From positions 2,416,479 through 2,480,478 of the forward strand of contig NZ_AP018314.1 of NCBI RefSeq assembly GCF_002368075.1: a DNA stretch of 64,000 nucleotides, in the 5' to 3' direction. Numbering within the stretch: position 1 is the first letter of the stretch; each line of letters begins with the position of its first letter. This DNA is from Sphaerospermopsis kisseleviana NIES-73 (GTDB lineage Bacteria; Cyanobacteriota; Cyanobacteriia; Cyanobacteriales; Nostocaceae). The notes beneath the pieces were generated by a model. It saw nothing but the letters and a program-made list of their open reading frames with translations, did no database searches and was not told the origin of the DNA. A program made the position numbers and the translations under genes. Below, piece after piece: positions 1-9,026 of this stretch.

Positions 1-209
1 GCTTTGCCCTCAACGGATGGCGAAAGGTAGAAATTCGCAACGCTGGAATCTTCATTGTTGGTAATGTAGCTACAACAATGGGCAATGTCTTAATTACTGA
101 CAAGACTGGTAAAGTAACCACAGTGGACAAAACCTGGAAGTTCATCAAGGATACCAATGGTAAACTGCGTATTGTAGTACACCATTCCTCCCTGCCCTAC
201 AAAGATTAA
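1..209 (+). CDS. NTF2/SnoaL-like secreted protein, 3' end only (cut by window edge)
   Basis: The reading frame is open from the window edge to TAA at 207-209 and gives 68 residues. These match the C-terminus of the complete gene at 4406-5032 almost exactly, ending HHSSLPYKD instead of HHSSLPYNN. The DNA is also nearly identical, including the first ~30 bases after the stop, so this is a recent duplicate. The function is not known. The fold looks like the NTF2/SnoaL type, and relatives are sometimes labelled phosphoribosyl-AMP cyclohydrolase, a label I would not trust. Confidence 0.8.
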   Translation, partial: FALNGWRKVEIRNAGIFIVGNVATTMGNVLITDKTGKVTTVDKTWKFIKDTNGKLRIVVHHSSLPYKD

Positions 210-345
210 AATCACCTGTTTCATCAGAAAAATAGCAGGTTGGTGAAACTAAACATAAATCACTGTAGAGATATAGAGATGTTCCATAGGTAAGAACTCT
301 CTTCTCTACATTCTGTGCAATATTCTGTGCAATTATGATGTCTAT

Positions 346-904
346 TAGACATCTCCAAAATAGAATGTATTAATTTGTCATAAGTTGTAGGGGCGAAGCA
401 TTTGGGCGATAATTTAACGGAAAAATCAGACATCTAGATATTCCATAAGCTTCGCCCTGCCCCCATAAATAAGTTCCATAATTTCTTTTCTGGAGGTGTC
501 TATTATAGCAGGAGTCAGGAGTCAGAAGTCAGGAGTAAGACCCTATTAGACATCTCCAAAATAGAATGTATTAATTTGTCATAAGTTGTAGGGGCGAAGC
601 ATTTGGGCGATAATTTAACGGAAAAATCAGACATCTAGATATTCCATAAGCTTCGCCCTGCCCCCATAAATAAGTTCCATAATTTCTTTTCTGGAGGTGT
701 CTATTATAGCAGGAGTCAGGAGTCAGAAGTCAGGAGTAAGACCCTATTAGACATCTCCAAAATAGAATGTATTAATTTGTCATAAGTTGTAGGGGCGAAG
801 CATTTGGGCGATAATTTAACGGAAAAATCAGACATCTAGATATTCCAAATGCTTCGCCCTGCCCCCATAAATAAGTTCCATAATTTCTTTTCTGGAGGTG
901 TCTA
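346..904. repeat. Three tandem copies of a 157-bp MITE (201-bp period)
   Basis: Copies lie at 346-502, 547-703 and 748-904. Each begins TAGACATCTCC and ends GGAGGTGTCTA, imperfect terminal inverted repeats of about 20 bp. They are separated by 44 bp of GGAGTCAGGAGTCAGAAG-type sequence, so a MITE plus spacer has been amplified in register. Terminal TA dinucleotides suggest TA target duplication (IS630/Tc1-like; inference). Inside is a second inverted repeat, GGGGCGAAGC...GCTTCGCCC. Its inner arms pair fully only in the third copy. No coding capacity. Confidence 0.9.
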
Positions 905-1098
905 TTGGGTTGAGAGTTTCATGATTTATTGATGTCCTAACTGCTCTGTCTACGGCTATAAAACTGTCAACCAGGATAGGTAAAAATTAGCACCTTTGCC
1001 AACTCAAAAAGTGTGACATTTGCATTGTGTTATGCGATCGCCAAATTATCAAATTAATTAAGTATTAATTCAAAAAAAGCGATCGCCTGATCAATTAA
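905..1098. other. Non-coding stretch with HIP1 sites
   Basis: AT-rich sequence with HIP1-like GCGATCGCC near 1036 and 1079. A short piece (ATGTCCTAACTGCTCTGTCTA, near 932) resembles one at 51471. No gene is seen. Confidence 0.5.
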
Positions 1099-1293
1099 TT
1101 ATCTACTGTAATCGCAGACTTGAGGAGGAACTTGACCTGATAAAAGTCCAGTCACTTTAAAAGGTTGTGCAGAACTTGTGGGATCAAAAGAAATCAAAGA
1201 AGCATCAATCACCTTAAAATCACCAGGTGCATTTAAACGCCATAATTTTGGAGTGTCATTAACAAGAATACTGCTGGATCTTAAATCTTTCTA
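1099..1293 (-). pseudogene. Remnant of an unknown protein gene
   Basis: Read on the minus strand there are about 63 open codons (…NDTPKLWRLNAPGDFKVIDAS… to …PPQVCDYSR, then stop) with natural-looking codon use. A stop just upstream in the same frame and the lack of a start show that only the 3' end of a gene remains. I do not recognise the family. Expected of debris inside an excised element. Confidence 0.5.
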
Positions 1294-1386
1294 AAGAAAT
1301 GCAATCATCAACATAACCAGCCAGTGAATCAAGAAAAAATATTAAATTTGTAGCTATAATCAAAACAAACTTCTCAAAATTCTGAT

Positions 1387-1971
1387 ATGATAGCCATTCC
1401 CCAAAAACAGCCAAAAATGACCTTTGAGGAATATCTCAGATGGGAACTTAACCAAGATATTCGCTATGAATACATCAACGGCGAAGTTTTCGCCATGACT
1501 GGTGGTACAATTCCCCATAATGATATTGCTCTCAATCTTTACAGACCTTTATATTCTCATGTCCATCCTCAAGGTTGTCGAGTCAACGTATCAGATGTCA
1601 AAGTACAAGTTAATCCCAACAGCATCTACTTCTATCCTGATCTTGTTGTTAGTTGTCACCATGAAGATATCAACGCTCGCAAATTTATTCAACATCCGCA
1701 ATTAATTGTAGAGGTGCTTTCTCCCAGTACAACCAATAAAGATAAAGGAGAAAAATTCAGATATTATTTAACAATTCCCTCCCTACAAGAATATATTTTA
1801 ATTGATTCGGAAAGAATATATGTTGAGCGTTATTGTCGAGGAGAAGGGAGAATGTGGCTTTACTATCCCTACACGACTGGAGATATAATTACATTATCAA
1901 GCATTGAATTTGAATTTCCCATTGAATTATTATATGAAGGTGTAGAATTAGAGACAGAAACAGAAAATTAA
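1387..1971 (+). CDS. Uma2 family (DUF820) restriction-endonuclease-like protein
   Basis: 194 residues, typical for Uma2 (DUF820), which has a PD-(D/E)XK fold and is greatly expanded in cyanobacteria. Visible signatures are the N-terminal MTFEEYLRWE and YEYINGEVFAMTGGT, a PD at residues 84-85, and IVEVLSPSTTNKDKGEKFRYY (E109) followed by YILIDSE. The biological role of the family is unknown; nuclease activity is inferred from the fold. It lies in the nifD element, 33 bp before the next gene on the same strand, so the two may be co-transcribed. Confidence 0.85.
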   Translation: MIAIPQKQPKMTFEEYLRWELNQDIRYEYINGEVFAMTGGTIPHNDIALNLYRPLYSHVHPQGCRVNVSDVKVQVNPNSIYFYPDLVVSCHHEDINARKFIQHPQLIVEVLSPSTTNKDKGEKFRYYLTIPSLQEYILIDSERIYVERYCRGEGRMWLYYPYTTGDIITLSSIEFEFPIELLYEGVELETETEN

Positions 1972-2004
1972 ACTCGAATCTTAAATCTAGAAACAAAGGA
2001 GAAC

Positions 2005-2592
2005 ATGAAAATTATGTCCAAGCGTAAAAAAAGCAACCTGCAATGGATTAAAGAAACCCTCGAACTAGATCCAAACCATCACTGGGAAGGACCTGAAGAT
2101 TATAAAATATTTGTCGCTGGTAGGGGTGCAGTGCGGTTTAATGTTCCCCAAGATTGGGTATTTGAACCAAAAGAAAAATCCTTTAAATTCACAGATAAAA
2201 AACCACCTAATGATGATTGTTGTTTAGAAATTTCCTATAATCATTTACCCCCCAATGATTGGACATTATTCCCCCTCAAACGCACCTTAAAAAAAATCAT
2301 AGAAGATGATAAGCGTGATGTCATTGAAACAGGGGAAATCATACAAGTTAAACGCCAAACAGCAAAAATCATGTGGGGACAAATTAAATTTATTGATACC
2401 CAAGCAGAACCTAGAGAAGCATATTCTAGAATTTGTGTAGGTTTAGGTTCTAATATTCAATGTTTAATTACCTTTGATTATTGGGCGGATCAAGCAGAAC
2501 AATTAACACCTGTTTGGGATGAAGTAATGCGGAGTTTAACACTAGGTTTATATATTCGTGATCCGCGCACTGGTTTAGCTTTTCCTGATTAA
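2005..2592 (+). CDS. Conserved hypothetical protein
   Basis: 195 residues, soluble, no signal peptide or membrane segment. The start is supported by AAAGGAGA 5-8 bases upstream of the first ATG; a second in-frame ATG (residue 4) is an alternative. The middle reads as a small beta-rich domain (…GAVRFNVPQDWVFEP… …DCCLEISYNHLPP…) and the end has …RSLTLGLYIRDPRTG. I know of no function. It follows the Uma2 gene closely and both may form a two-gene cargo unit of the nifD element. Confidence 0.7.
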   Translation: MKIMSKRKKSNLQWIKETLELDPNHHWEGPEDYKIFVAGRGAVRFNVPQDWVFEPKEKSFKFTDKKPPNDDCCLEISYNHLPPNDWTLFPLKRTLKKIIEDDKRDVIETGEIIQVKRQTAKIMWGQIKFIDTQAEPREAYSRICVGLGSNIQCLITFDYWADQAEQLTPVWDEVMRSLTLGLYIRDPRTGLAFPD

Positions 2593-2819
2593 AGGAAAAC
2601 AAAAGAATATGAAGATTTCCACCAAGAAAGAATTATGAAAATCTCTCTTAAAACCTCATTTCTCTGTGTTCTCTGTGGTTCGTTTATTTCTTAACTTTTG
2701 CCTAAAGGTGTGTCAGATTATAATCAGATGATAAAGATTATAAATTTAATCATTTTCTTACTAACTTATCTGTTTTACACACCTTACCAACTTAAACATA
2801 ATTTAAAAATCAACTAAAA

Positions 2820-3395
2820 CTAACTTTCTATTTCTTCCTCAGTAAAAACAGGAGGCCATAATTCAGAAATAGGTAATTCCCAACCTGGTAAAAGTTCAGG
2901 AATAGTTAAAACATCATTGTTGTTAAAAACGACCGGTTCACCTTGAGAACGATAAACTGTAACAGTTTCTTCATCAGGATCAATTAAAATTCCCACCACT
3001 GCACCCAAATTAATAAAATTGATAACTTTTTTTTCTAAGGTTTTAATTCTATCACTTTGAGATTTAATTTCTACTACTAAATCAGGCACAAGTTCACCAA
3101 AATAACGGGGACTTTGACGCAACCTTGCAGCACGCACAAAAGAAACATCGGGAGCGGTTAAATTGCTATCTGGTAAAATAAAACCACCCGCAGAATCAAA
3201 AACTCTTCCTAAACGACGGGGATAAACCCAGTTAGCTAATAGTCGGCTAAAAAGAATACCTATTTCACTAGATACAATATCCGAAGGACCCACGATAGAA
3301 ATGCTCCCGTTTTCTAATTCTAGATCATAATCTAAACCAGCCTCATTGATTGCACTTTGTAGTTTTTCCACATCTTTAATTGTCATGATGGGCAT
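2820..3395 (-). CDS. Uma2 family (DUF820) protein
   Basis: 191 residues with the Uma2 core: APDVSFVRAARL (PD in the middle), PDLVVEIKSQSDRIKTLEKKV and VGILIDPDEETVTVY near the C-terminus. The N-terminus differs from the Uma2 protein at 1387, so the two are not a recent duplication. It is single, convergent with the genes on its left, and starts just after an AAGGAGTAAAAA Shine-Dalgarno-like stretch. Second Uma2 gene in the nifD element. Confidence 0.85.
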   Translation of the reverse strand: MPIMTIKDVEKLQSAINEAGLDYDLELENGSISIVGPSDIVSSEIGILFSRLLANWVYPRRLGRVFDSAGGFILPDSNLTAPDVSFVRAARLRQSPRYFGELVPDLVVEIKSQSDRIKTLEKKVINFINLGAVVGILIDPDEETVTVYRSQGEPVVFNNNDVLTIPELLPGWELPISELWPPVFTEEEIES

Positions 3396-3583
3396 AGTTT
3401 TTTACTCCTTGTGGTGATTTGTTAATTGTAGCATTTGTCTGAATCAGGATGTCCAGGATTTGAGGATTTACAGGATGTGATTTATTGTTTTTTAAATAAT
3501 GTTGGGTTGTATTGTTGCTTAACCCAAGTTACAGACTAAAAATTTTATCCTTTGTGCTTTCAACGCTCGTTTATTAAAACAAA

Positions 3584-3904
3584 CTATAAGTTCTGATTTA
3601 TATAATCATAATGCTTTTTGGACATTTCTCCTGACAATATACTCATATCACAAAAATCCTCTTCCGATATGTTTGCAGGAATACGATGAATAGACTGACA
3701 TATTTGTAACCAGTTATCTTCATAATTCATATTCAATCCATTGGTTTTATTAAGCAAGAAAACAAACGAATACCAACCAAACTTTATATATTTATGAACA
3801 TGAGGAAATCTAAACAATTCTGCATTTATGATTCCAAACCTTTGTTTAGCATGAATGGTTGTATTACGATATGGAACGGGAAAAACTATGTTGGGAAGAG
3901 ACAA
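3584..3904 (-). CDS. Small hypothetical protein
   Basis: 106 residues without a recognised domain (…RFGIINAELFRFPHVHKYIKFGW… …EDNWLQICQSIHR…). The composition is protein-like rather than random, but there is no clear ribosome binding site. A degraded reading frame on the opposite strand (to TGA near 3999) overlaps the start, so this region is a patchwork. It could be a real accessory gene of the nifD element or a fragment of a larger one. Confidence 0.4.
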   Translation of the reverse strand: MSLPNIVFPVPYRNTTIHAKQRFGIINAELFRFPHVHKYIKFGWYSFVFLLNKTNGLNMNYEDNWLQICQSIHRIPANISEEDFCDMSILSGEMSKKHYDYINQNL

Positions 3905-4001
3905 GTTTAAAACATTTACAAGAAAGAGGAGTTGATACAGGTTTGACAGATTATATCTGTGAAATTGAGGAACGATTAGCTACTATTATTTTATCTGAAT
4001 G
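3905..4001 (+). pseudogene. 3' remnant of an unknown gene
   Basis: Open frame without a start, reading …ETSLKHLQERGVDTGLTDYICEIEERL… and ending in a stop near 4000. The residues look like the C-terminus of a real protein. Nothing upstream continues it. Family not recognised. Confidence 0.35.
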
Positions 4002-4099
4002 AGTTATAGTGCAAGCGCACTTTCCCAAATACTCAATGATAAAATCAATAAAACTAAAGATAATTTACCAATGACAACTACACTCGTTGCATAGAACCG

Positions 4100-4170
4100 T
4101 AATTTAAGTGTAATTTAAGTGTAATTTAAGTGTAATTTAAGTATAATTTAAGTATAATTTAAGTATAATT
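4100..4170. repeat. 11-bp tandem repeat (TAATTTAAGTG/A)
   Basis: About 6.5 direct copies of TAATTTAAGTG, shifting to TAATTTAAGTA in the last three. A purely non-coding microsatellite-like array in the intergenic region before the NTF2-like gene. Confidence 0.85.
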
Positions 4171-4405
4171 ATTTTATCTGAGTGAAGAAAATTATTGAAT
4201 TGAGAGCGATCGCACTTCCCAAACCCCAATAAGCAATACTTTTCTTTGGAAAACCTAGATTAACCATGAGACACCAAGTAAACCAAAGATTAGATTAACT
4301 TATATATACCAAATTATATCCCAATATCAATATCAATGTAATTTATTGACATAATGTGGTTGAATGTAATGTTATAGTGTTATAAAAAATAGCTGTTTAT
4401 TAAGT

Positions 4406-5032
4406 ATGCAACTGACCTGTTTCAAGCATTTGCAAATCAATCTTTCTGCTGCTGCTGCTATAGCCTTGTTAGCTGCTGCACCGTCAATAGCCAAAGCTCA
4501 AGTTAATAACACCATAAATAGTACAACCTCATCAACCCCCAAGACTTCAGTCGTTAATCTGGCGATCACTGAATCTGAAGTCTTGGCAGCCCAAAAAGCC
4601 TGGGGAGACGCATTAGTTGCCATCTCCACCACCTACGATGAGAAGGGAAAAGACGCAGCCAAAGCATTAGCCGAAAAAGTTATCGATGAAGCCTATGCTT
4701 ACCAGATGGGAGCAGTGCTATTCAAGCCAACTCTGACAAAAGCACCACAGACTTTCCGCACAACACGGGAAGGTGCATTGGCTTATTTCGTGGGCGACAA
4801 TCCCTCTTTTCCTGATGATAAAGGCTTTGCCCTAAAAGGATGGCGAAAGGTGGAAATTCGCAACGCTGGAATTTTCATTGATGGTAATGTAGCTACAACA
4901 ATGGGCAACGTCCTAATTACTGACAAGACTGGTAAAGTAACCACAGTGGACAAGACCTGGAAGTTCATCAAGGACAACAATGGTAAACTGCGGATTGTAG
5001 TACACCATTCCTCCCTGCCCTACAACAATTAA
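4406..5032 (+). CDS. Secreted NTF2/SnoaL-like protein, full-length copy
   Basis: 208 residues. An N-terminal signal peptide (hydrophobic run AAAAIALLAAAPS, likely cleavage after AKAQ, about residue 32) points to export. The mature part has …AQKAWGDALVAIST… and ends …TTVDKTWKFIKDNNGKLRIVVHHSSLPYNN, the pattern of small NTF2-like (SnoaL) alpha/beta proteins. Its 3' half is duplicated at the window start (1-209). Homologues are often annotated as phosphoribosyl-AMP cyclohydrolase, but no HisI metal-binding motif is present. Its role in a nif element is unknown. Confidence 0.75.
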   Translation: MQLTCFKHLQINLSAAAAIALLAAAPSIAKAQVNNTINSTTSSTPKTSVVNLAITESEVLAAQKAWGDALVAISTTYDEKGKDAAKALAEKVIDEAYAYQMGAVLFKPTLTKAPQTFRTTREGALAYFVGDNPSFPDDKGFALKGWRKVEIRNAGIFIDGNVATTMGNVLITDKTGKVTTVDKTWKFIKDNNGKLRIVVHHSSLPYNN

Positions 5033-5456
5033 AATCACCTGTTGCATCAGAGAAATAGCAGGTTATCCCCATCATCAATTAATTAAACCTAAAACCCCTC
5101 TCCAAACTCCTATCTTACCTCTCCCTAATCCTCTTTGAAAGAGATGTTTAGTAACAAGCAAGAAAGCAAGTTCGGGGAGGTGATTTTTATAAAAATTACT
5201 AATTTTTTGCCTAAAAAATTTTTTGCCTAAACATAGTCTAGTTAGTCTAAAAAATCCACTTGAAGAAAGTTGTTCTATATAACAAATTTCCCAAACATCG
5301 AAAATTAACAACTCCCTCAACCACTGATCAAATCATAGATTTACCACTTGCAGTTATCTATAAACAATGTTATTATATAACATAATAAAATCAATTTAAT
5401 CTAAAAATTAAAATCTCAAAATTGCCCAACTAAAAAACCTAAAATTACCGCACCTT
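5033..5456. other. Non-coding end of the nifD element
   Basis: 424 bp. It starts with the 3' flank shared with the window-start copy of the NTF2-like gene, then CCTCTCCAAACTCC-type intergenic repeat sequence, then strongly AT-rich DNA up to the nifD core. An 81-codon frame on the minus strand has the composition of translated repeat DNA and is not called a gene. Confidence 0.6.
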
Positions 5457-6839
5457 TCAAGAAACATCATCAAGTTCGGAGTAATCCCAAGAGTGCATTT
5501 GACGGAAAGGAAGACCCATCTTTTGGAATACATACTTCTCTTTCACACCAGAAGCAATTAAGTCTGGCTTCAGAGCTTTAACAAACTCTTCAAATTCAAA
5601 AGCGGTTACGTCGTCATAAACGATAGTACCGTTTTCAATGTAGTGAGTAGTACGTTTATAGTCGTCATTATGAGCGAACTCATAACCAGTACCTACCAAC
5701 TTCATACCCAAATCTTGGAAAGCGGGTACAACGTGACGGGGACGTAAACCACCAACCATCATTGCAACTGTCTTACCTTCCAAACGAGGACGGTACTTAG
5801 CAACGATCGCATCCATAGAAGGCTGATATTTAGCAATAACTTTCTCAGCGTTTTCTTGGATCTTAGAATCAAATTTAGCAGCGATCGCTCTTAAAGATTC
5901 AGCAATCTTGGTAGGACCAAAGAAGTTATATTCCATCCAGGGAATACCATAAGCTTCTTCCATGTGACGGCTGATATAGTTCATAGAACGATAGCAGTGG
6001 ATGAGGTTGATCTTCACATTAGGAGTCAACAACATCTCATTGATAGTACCGTCACCAGACCACTGAGCAACAACACGCAAACCAATTTCTTCTAACAGGA
6101 TACGGCTTGCCCAAGCGTCACCACCGATGTTATAGTCACCGATGATTGCTACGTCGTAAGGAGTACCTTCAAACTTGAGAGTACCGTCTTTCTTAGCTTT
6201 GTCTGCTCTGGGGAATACCCAGTCACGGATTTGGTCGTTAGCGATGTGGTGACCCAAGGACTGAGACACACCACGGAAACCTTCGCAACGTACAGGAATA
6301 ACGGGTTTACCGAGTTTTTTAGCAGCTGTCTTAGAAACCGCTTCGATGTCATCCCCAATTAGACCGATGGGACATTCAGATTGAACGGAAACACCACGGT
6401 TTAAGGGGAATAATTCTTCTAATTCTTCGATCAGTTTCAATAACTTCTTGTCTCCACCGAACACGATGTCGCGTTCTTGGAAGTCAGAAGTGAAGTGCAT
6501 AGTACCGAAGGTATCAACACCAGTTGTACCTAAGTAGTAGTTACGACGACCAGACCAAGACCAGTAACCGCAACCTACAGGACCATGGCTGATGTGGATC
6601 ATGTCCTTAATAGGACCCCAAACCACACCCTTAGAACCTGCATAAGCACAACCACGAGCGGTCATTACACCAGGTAAGGATTTGATGTTAGATTTAACAC
6701 CACAATCTGTTTTACCTTCTTCGTGTACATTCAGGTGCTTTTCGCGCTTCTTAGCAGCCTTTTCGGGATAAGCTTTAAGAACGTCTTTAATCAGTTCTTT
6801 TCTTTCTTCAACAATCTTCTTGTTGTCTGGAGGAGTCAT
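5457..6839 (-). CDS. nifD: NifD, nitrogenase MoFe protein alpha chain, 5' part (interrupted)
   Basis: 460 residues of the alpha subunit of the MoFe protein, which reduces N2. It contains the P-cluster region ([37 protein letters not shown]), the FeMo-co cysteine ([13 protein letters not shown]) and the FeMo-co histidine H449 (RQMHSWDYS). It then ends ELDDVS-stop instead of the usual GPYHGYDGF… tail, so about 40 C-terminal residues are missing. The switch occurs at the core GGATTACTCCG (5477-5487). Full NifD needs excision of the left element. The start follows AGAGG in the 131-bp gap after nifH. Certain for the family, very likely for the interruption. Confidence 0.95.
   Translation of the reverse strand: MTPPDNKKIVEERKELIKDVLKAYPEKAAKKREKHLNVHEEGKTDCGVKSNIKSLPGVMTARGCAYAGSKGVVWGPIKDMIHISHGPVGCGYWSWSGRRNYYLGTTGVDTFGTMHFTSDFQERDIVFGGDKKLLKLIEELEELFPLNRGVSVQSECPIGLIGDDIEAVSKTAAKKLGKPVIPVRCEGFRGVSQSLGHHIANDQIRDWVFPRADKAKKDGTLKFEGTPYDVAIIGDYNIGGDAWASRILLEEIGLRVVAQWSGDGTINEMLLTPNVKINLIHCYRSMNYISRHMEEAYGIPWMEYNFFGPTKIAESLRAIAAKFDSKIQENAEKVIAKYQPSMDAIVAKYRPRLEGKTVAMMVGGLRPRHVVPAFQDLGMKLVGTGYEFAHNDDYKRTTHYIENGTIVYDDVTAFEFEEFVKALKPDLIASGVKEKYVFQKMGLPFRQMHSWDYSELDDVS
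5477..5487 (-). repeat. nifD element recombination core (one of two copies)
   Basis: CGGAGTAATCC on the plus strand, that is GGATTACTCCG in the nifD direction, coding for W-D-Y-S in NifD. It matches the 11-bp direct repeat I recall for the PCC 7120 nifD element. The partner copy lies left of the window; I found no second copy in 1-5456. Confidence 0.85.
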
Positions 6840-6892
6840 GTCTGGCCTCTATTAGCTCTTTTAGATATTGTTTAGGTAGAGAAGGGGAAGTT

Positions 6893-6952
6893 AATCCCCA
6901 CGCTTGGGGAGGAAGGTAAAAAGGAAGTGATGTAGAGTTTTCCTTTTTCCTA
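6893..6952 (-). promoter_or_regulatory. Stem-loops between nifH and nifD
   Basis: The nifH-nifD spacer holds a 6-bp stem with a 4-base loop (TCCCCA-CGCT-TGGGGA, 6895-6910) and a second inverted pair (AAAAGGAA / TTCCTTTT, about 6919-6949). Such hairpins could stabilise the nifH end of the transcript and adjust the NifH:NifD ratio. This is inferred from position. Confidence 0.45.
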
Positions 6953-6970
6953 TTCCTCAATTACTGAATA

Positions 6971-7471
<501 letters not shown>

Positions 7472-7542
7472 TCATTTTAGACTATGTTTGCGGTAATCAT
7501 TGTCTAGAGTGAACGGTTTTTTTATTAGGGTAAATCTAGGGT

Positions 7543-8970
7543 ATGGACAGAACACAGGAAGCATTTGCCGATTTTCACCAAACAGCTATTACCGATGGGG
7601 GATATTTAGGTAGAATGCAAGCAGTAAATGAACAAGAAAATCATCTAACGGCAAAATTAACTACAGAATTAAAAGCAATTAATGGTAGATTAAAAGCGGC
7701 TAATGTTGGTGTTTATATCCGCAAATCTGGCAATTCTTTACAGTTGAGATGCACCTTACCTATTAAACCAGGGGATATTGATAAAAACGGTAGCGGTACA
7801 AAACAATATGATATTTCTTTGGGTATTCCTTTTAATTTTGATGGGTTGAATACTGCGGAAGAAGAGGCTTATGAATTAGGAAAGTTAATTGCTAGAAAAC
7901 AATTTCAATGGACTGATAAATATTTAGGGAAAACTCGGATTAAAGCTAATTTAAAAACCATTGGTGATTTAATTGCAGATTTTGAGAAAAGTTATTTCCA
8001 AACTCGGAAAAAAACTTTAAAAAGTGAAAATACTTTTAGCAGTTATTTTTATATTGCTCAAAAGCATTTACCCAAGGATAAACTAGCGATAGATGCTAAT
8101 TTTATCGAAGCTGTGCAAAATTGCCAATCTTCTGATAGTGTGAAAAATGAATTGATTAAAGTAATTCGGGTTTTGTGTAAATGTTCTGGTTTAGAAGTTC
8201 CTGAATTAAGCAATTTAAAAATTAAACCTACTGCAAAACGTAAACGCGATATACCCACTGATGTGGAAATTGAAAAAGAATATTTGAAGTTTGAAAATTA
8301 CGCCATTAACCGACCAAGTAAGTTAACAACTAGAGAAGATAGAAATAATTGGAAATTGTGGAAATGGGTTTATGGAATGTTAGCAACTTATGGTTTAAGA
8401 CCTATTGAAATTTTTGTGAAACCGGATTTAGATTGGTGGTTATCTGCCGATAATACCATGAATACATGGCGAGTTAATGAAGAATGTAAAACCGGAGAAA
8501 GGGAAGCTTTACCATTATATCCTCGTTGGGTAGAAGAGTTTAATTTAAAAACAGATTTAGAAGCAATTGAATTATTGAAATTGAAAATTCAAGATAAAAT
8601 AACGAGTAAAGAAATCAACGCTGCGCGACATGGTACAGATAGATGGTTTAGATTTGTCGGTGTGAATTTTCAACCTTATGATTTACGTCACGCTTGGGCA
8701 ATTCGAGCGCATTTAATGGGGATTCCTATTAAAGCGGCGGCTGATAATTTGGGTCATTCTGTGAATATGCACACATCCATTTATCAGAAGTGGTTTAGTT
8801 TGGAAAATCGGAAGGTTGCAATTGAGGAAGCAATTAAGAAAAAATCGAAAGTTGAAGAATTGCAAGAGATGGTAATAATGTTGGAACAGGAAAATGAGAG
8901 GTTAAGAATTGAGAATGAAAGATTGAAATTGCAGATGGGACACAGTTTGATGAAAATTGAGTTAAGATAA
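7543..8970 (+). CDS. XisA/XisC-type tyrosine site-specific recombinase of the nifH element
   Basis: 475 residues; predicted to excise the element by recombining the two 14-bp repeats. Catalytic signatures sit in the C-terminal half: R286 (ATYGLRPIEI), a likely K316 (ECKTGER), Y379-D-L-R382-H (in place of HxLRH), H405 (DNLGHSVN) and the nucleophile Y414 (TSIYQKW). The Tyr-for-His replacement is, as I recall, shared with XisA and XisC, the nifD and hupL element recombinases. A leucine-rich coiled coil (about 434-466, EELQEMVIMLEQENERLRIENERLK by heptads) ends the protein. It starts 110 bp from the left border, typical of these elements. Expression is expected only in maturing heterocysts; no operator was identified. 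Confidence 0.9.
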   Translation: MDRTQEAFADFHQTAITDGGYLGRMQAVNEQENHLTAKLTTELKAINGRLKAANVGVYIRKSGNSLQLRCTLPIKPGDIDKNGSGTKQYDISLGIPFNFDGLNTAEEEAYELGKLIARKQFQWTDKYLGKTRIKANLKTIGDLIADFEKSYFQTRKKTLKSENTFSSYFYIAQKHLPKDKLAIDANFIEAVQNCQSSDSVKNELIKVIRVLCKCSGLEVPELSNLKIKPTAKRKRDIPTDVEIEKEYLKFENYAINRPSKLTTREDRNNWKLWKWVYGMLATYGLRPIEIFVKPDLDWWLSADNTMNTWRVNEECKTGEREALPLYPRWVEEFNLKTDLEAIELLKLKIQDKITSKEINAARHGTDRWFRFVGVNFQPYDLRHAWAIRAHLMGIPIKAAADNLGHSVNMHTSIYQKWFSLENRKVAIEEAIKKKSKVEELQEMVIMLEQENERLRIENERLKLQMGHSLMKIELR

Positions 8971-9026
8971 GATATTAGCCTCACTCACAGACACTGAGGC
9001 GCAAAAATAATTTTATAAAACTAGGA

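Larger units (their letters stand above)
1..5487. mobile_element. nifD interruption element, inner (nifD 5'-proximal) part
   Basis: The nifD reading frame is intact up to the sequence for HSWDYS and then runs into unrelated sequence and a stop. At that point lies GGATTACTCCG (minus strand, 5477-5487), which I recall as the 11-bp core of the nifD element of Anabaena PCC 7120. Everything to the left is therefore taken to be element DNA. The second core copy, the last ~40 nifD codons and nifK are not in the window, so the element is longer than 5.4 kb. Its recombinase gene (xisA in PCC 7120) is not seen here and is expected near the far border. Cargo seen: NTF2-like secreted proteins, two Uma2 proteins, a conserved hypothetical, MITEs and gene remnants. 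Confidence 0.85.

Noticed and set aside
346..904. Possible CRISPR array from the regular 201-bp period
   Set aside because: Repeats are 157 bp with inverted ends and the 44-bp spacers are identical, so it is an amplified MITE.
4100..4170. Possible CRISPR-like or iteron array
   Set aside because: The units are 11 bp directly adjacent without spacers and no replication or Cas gene is near; simple tandem repeat.
5075..5320. 81-codon minus-strand frame at the end of the nifD element
   Set aside because: Made of common intergenic repeat sequence; no start signal and no protein-like pattern.
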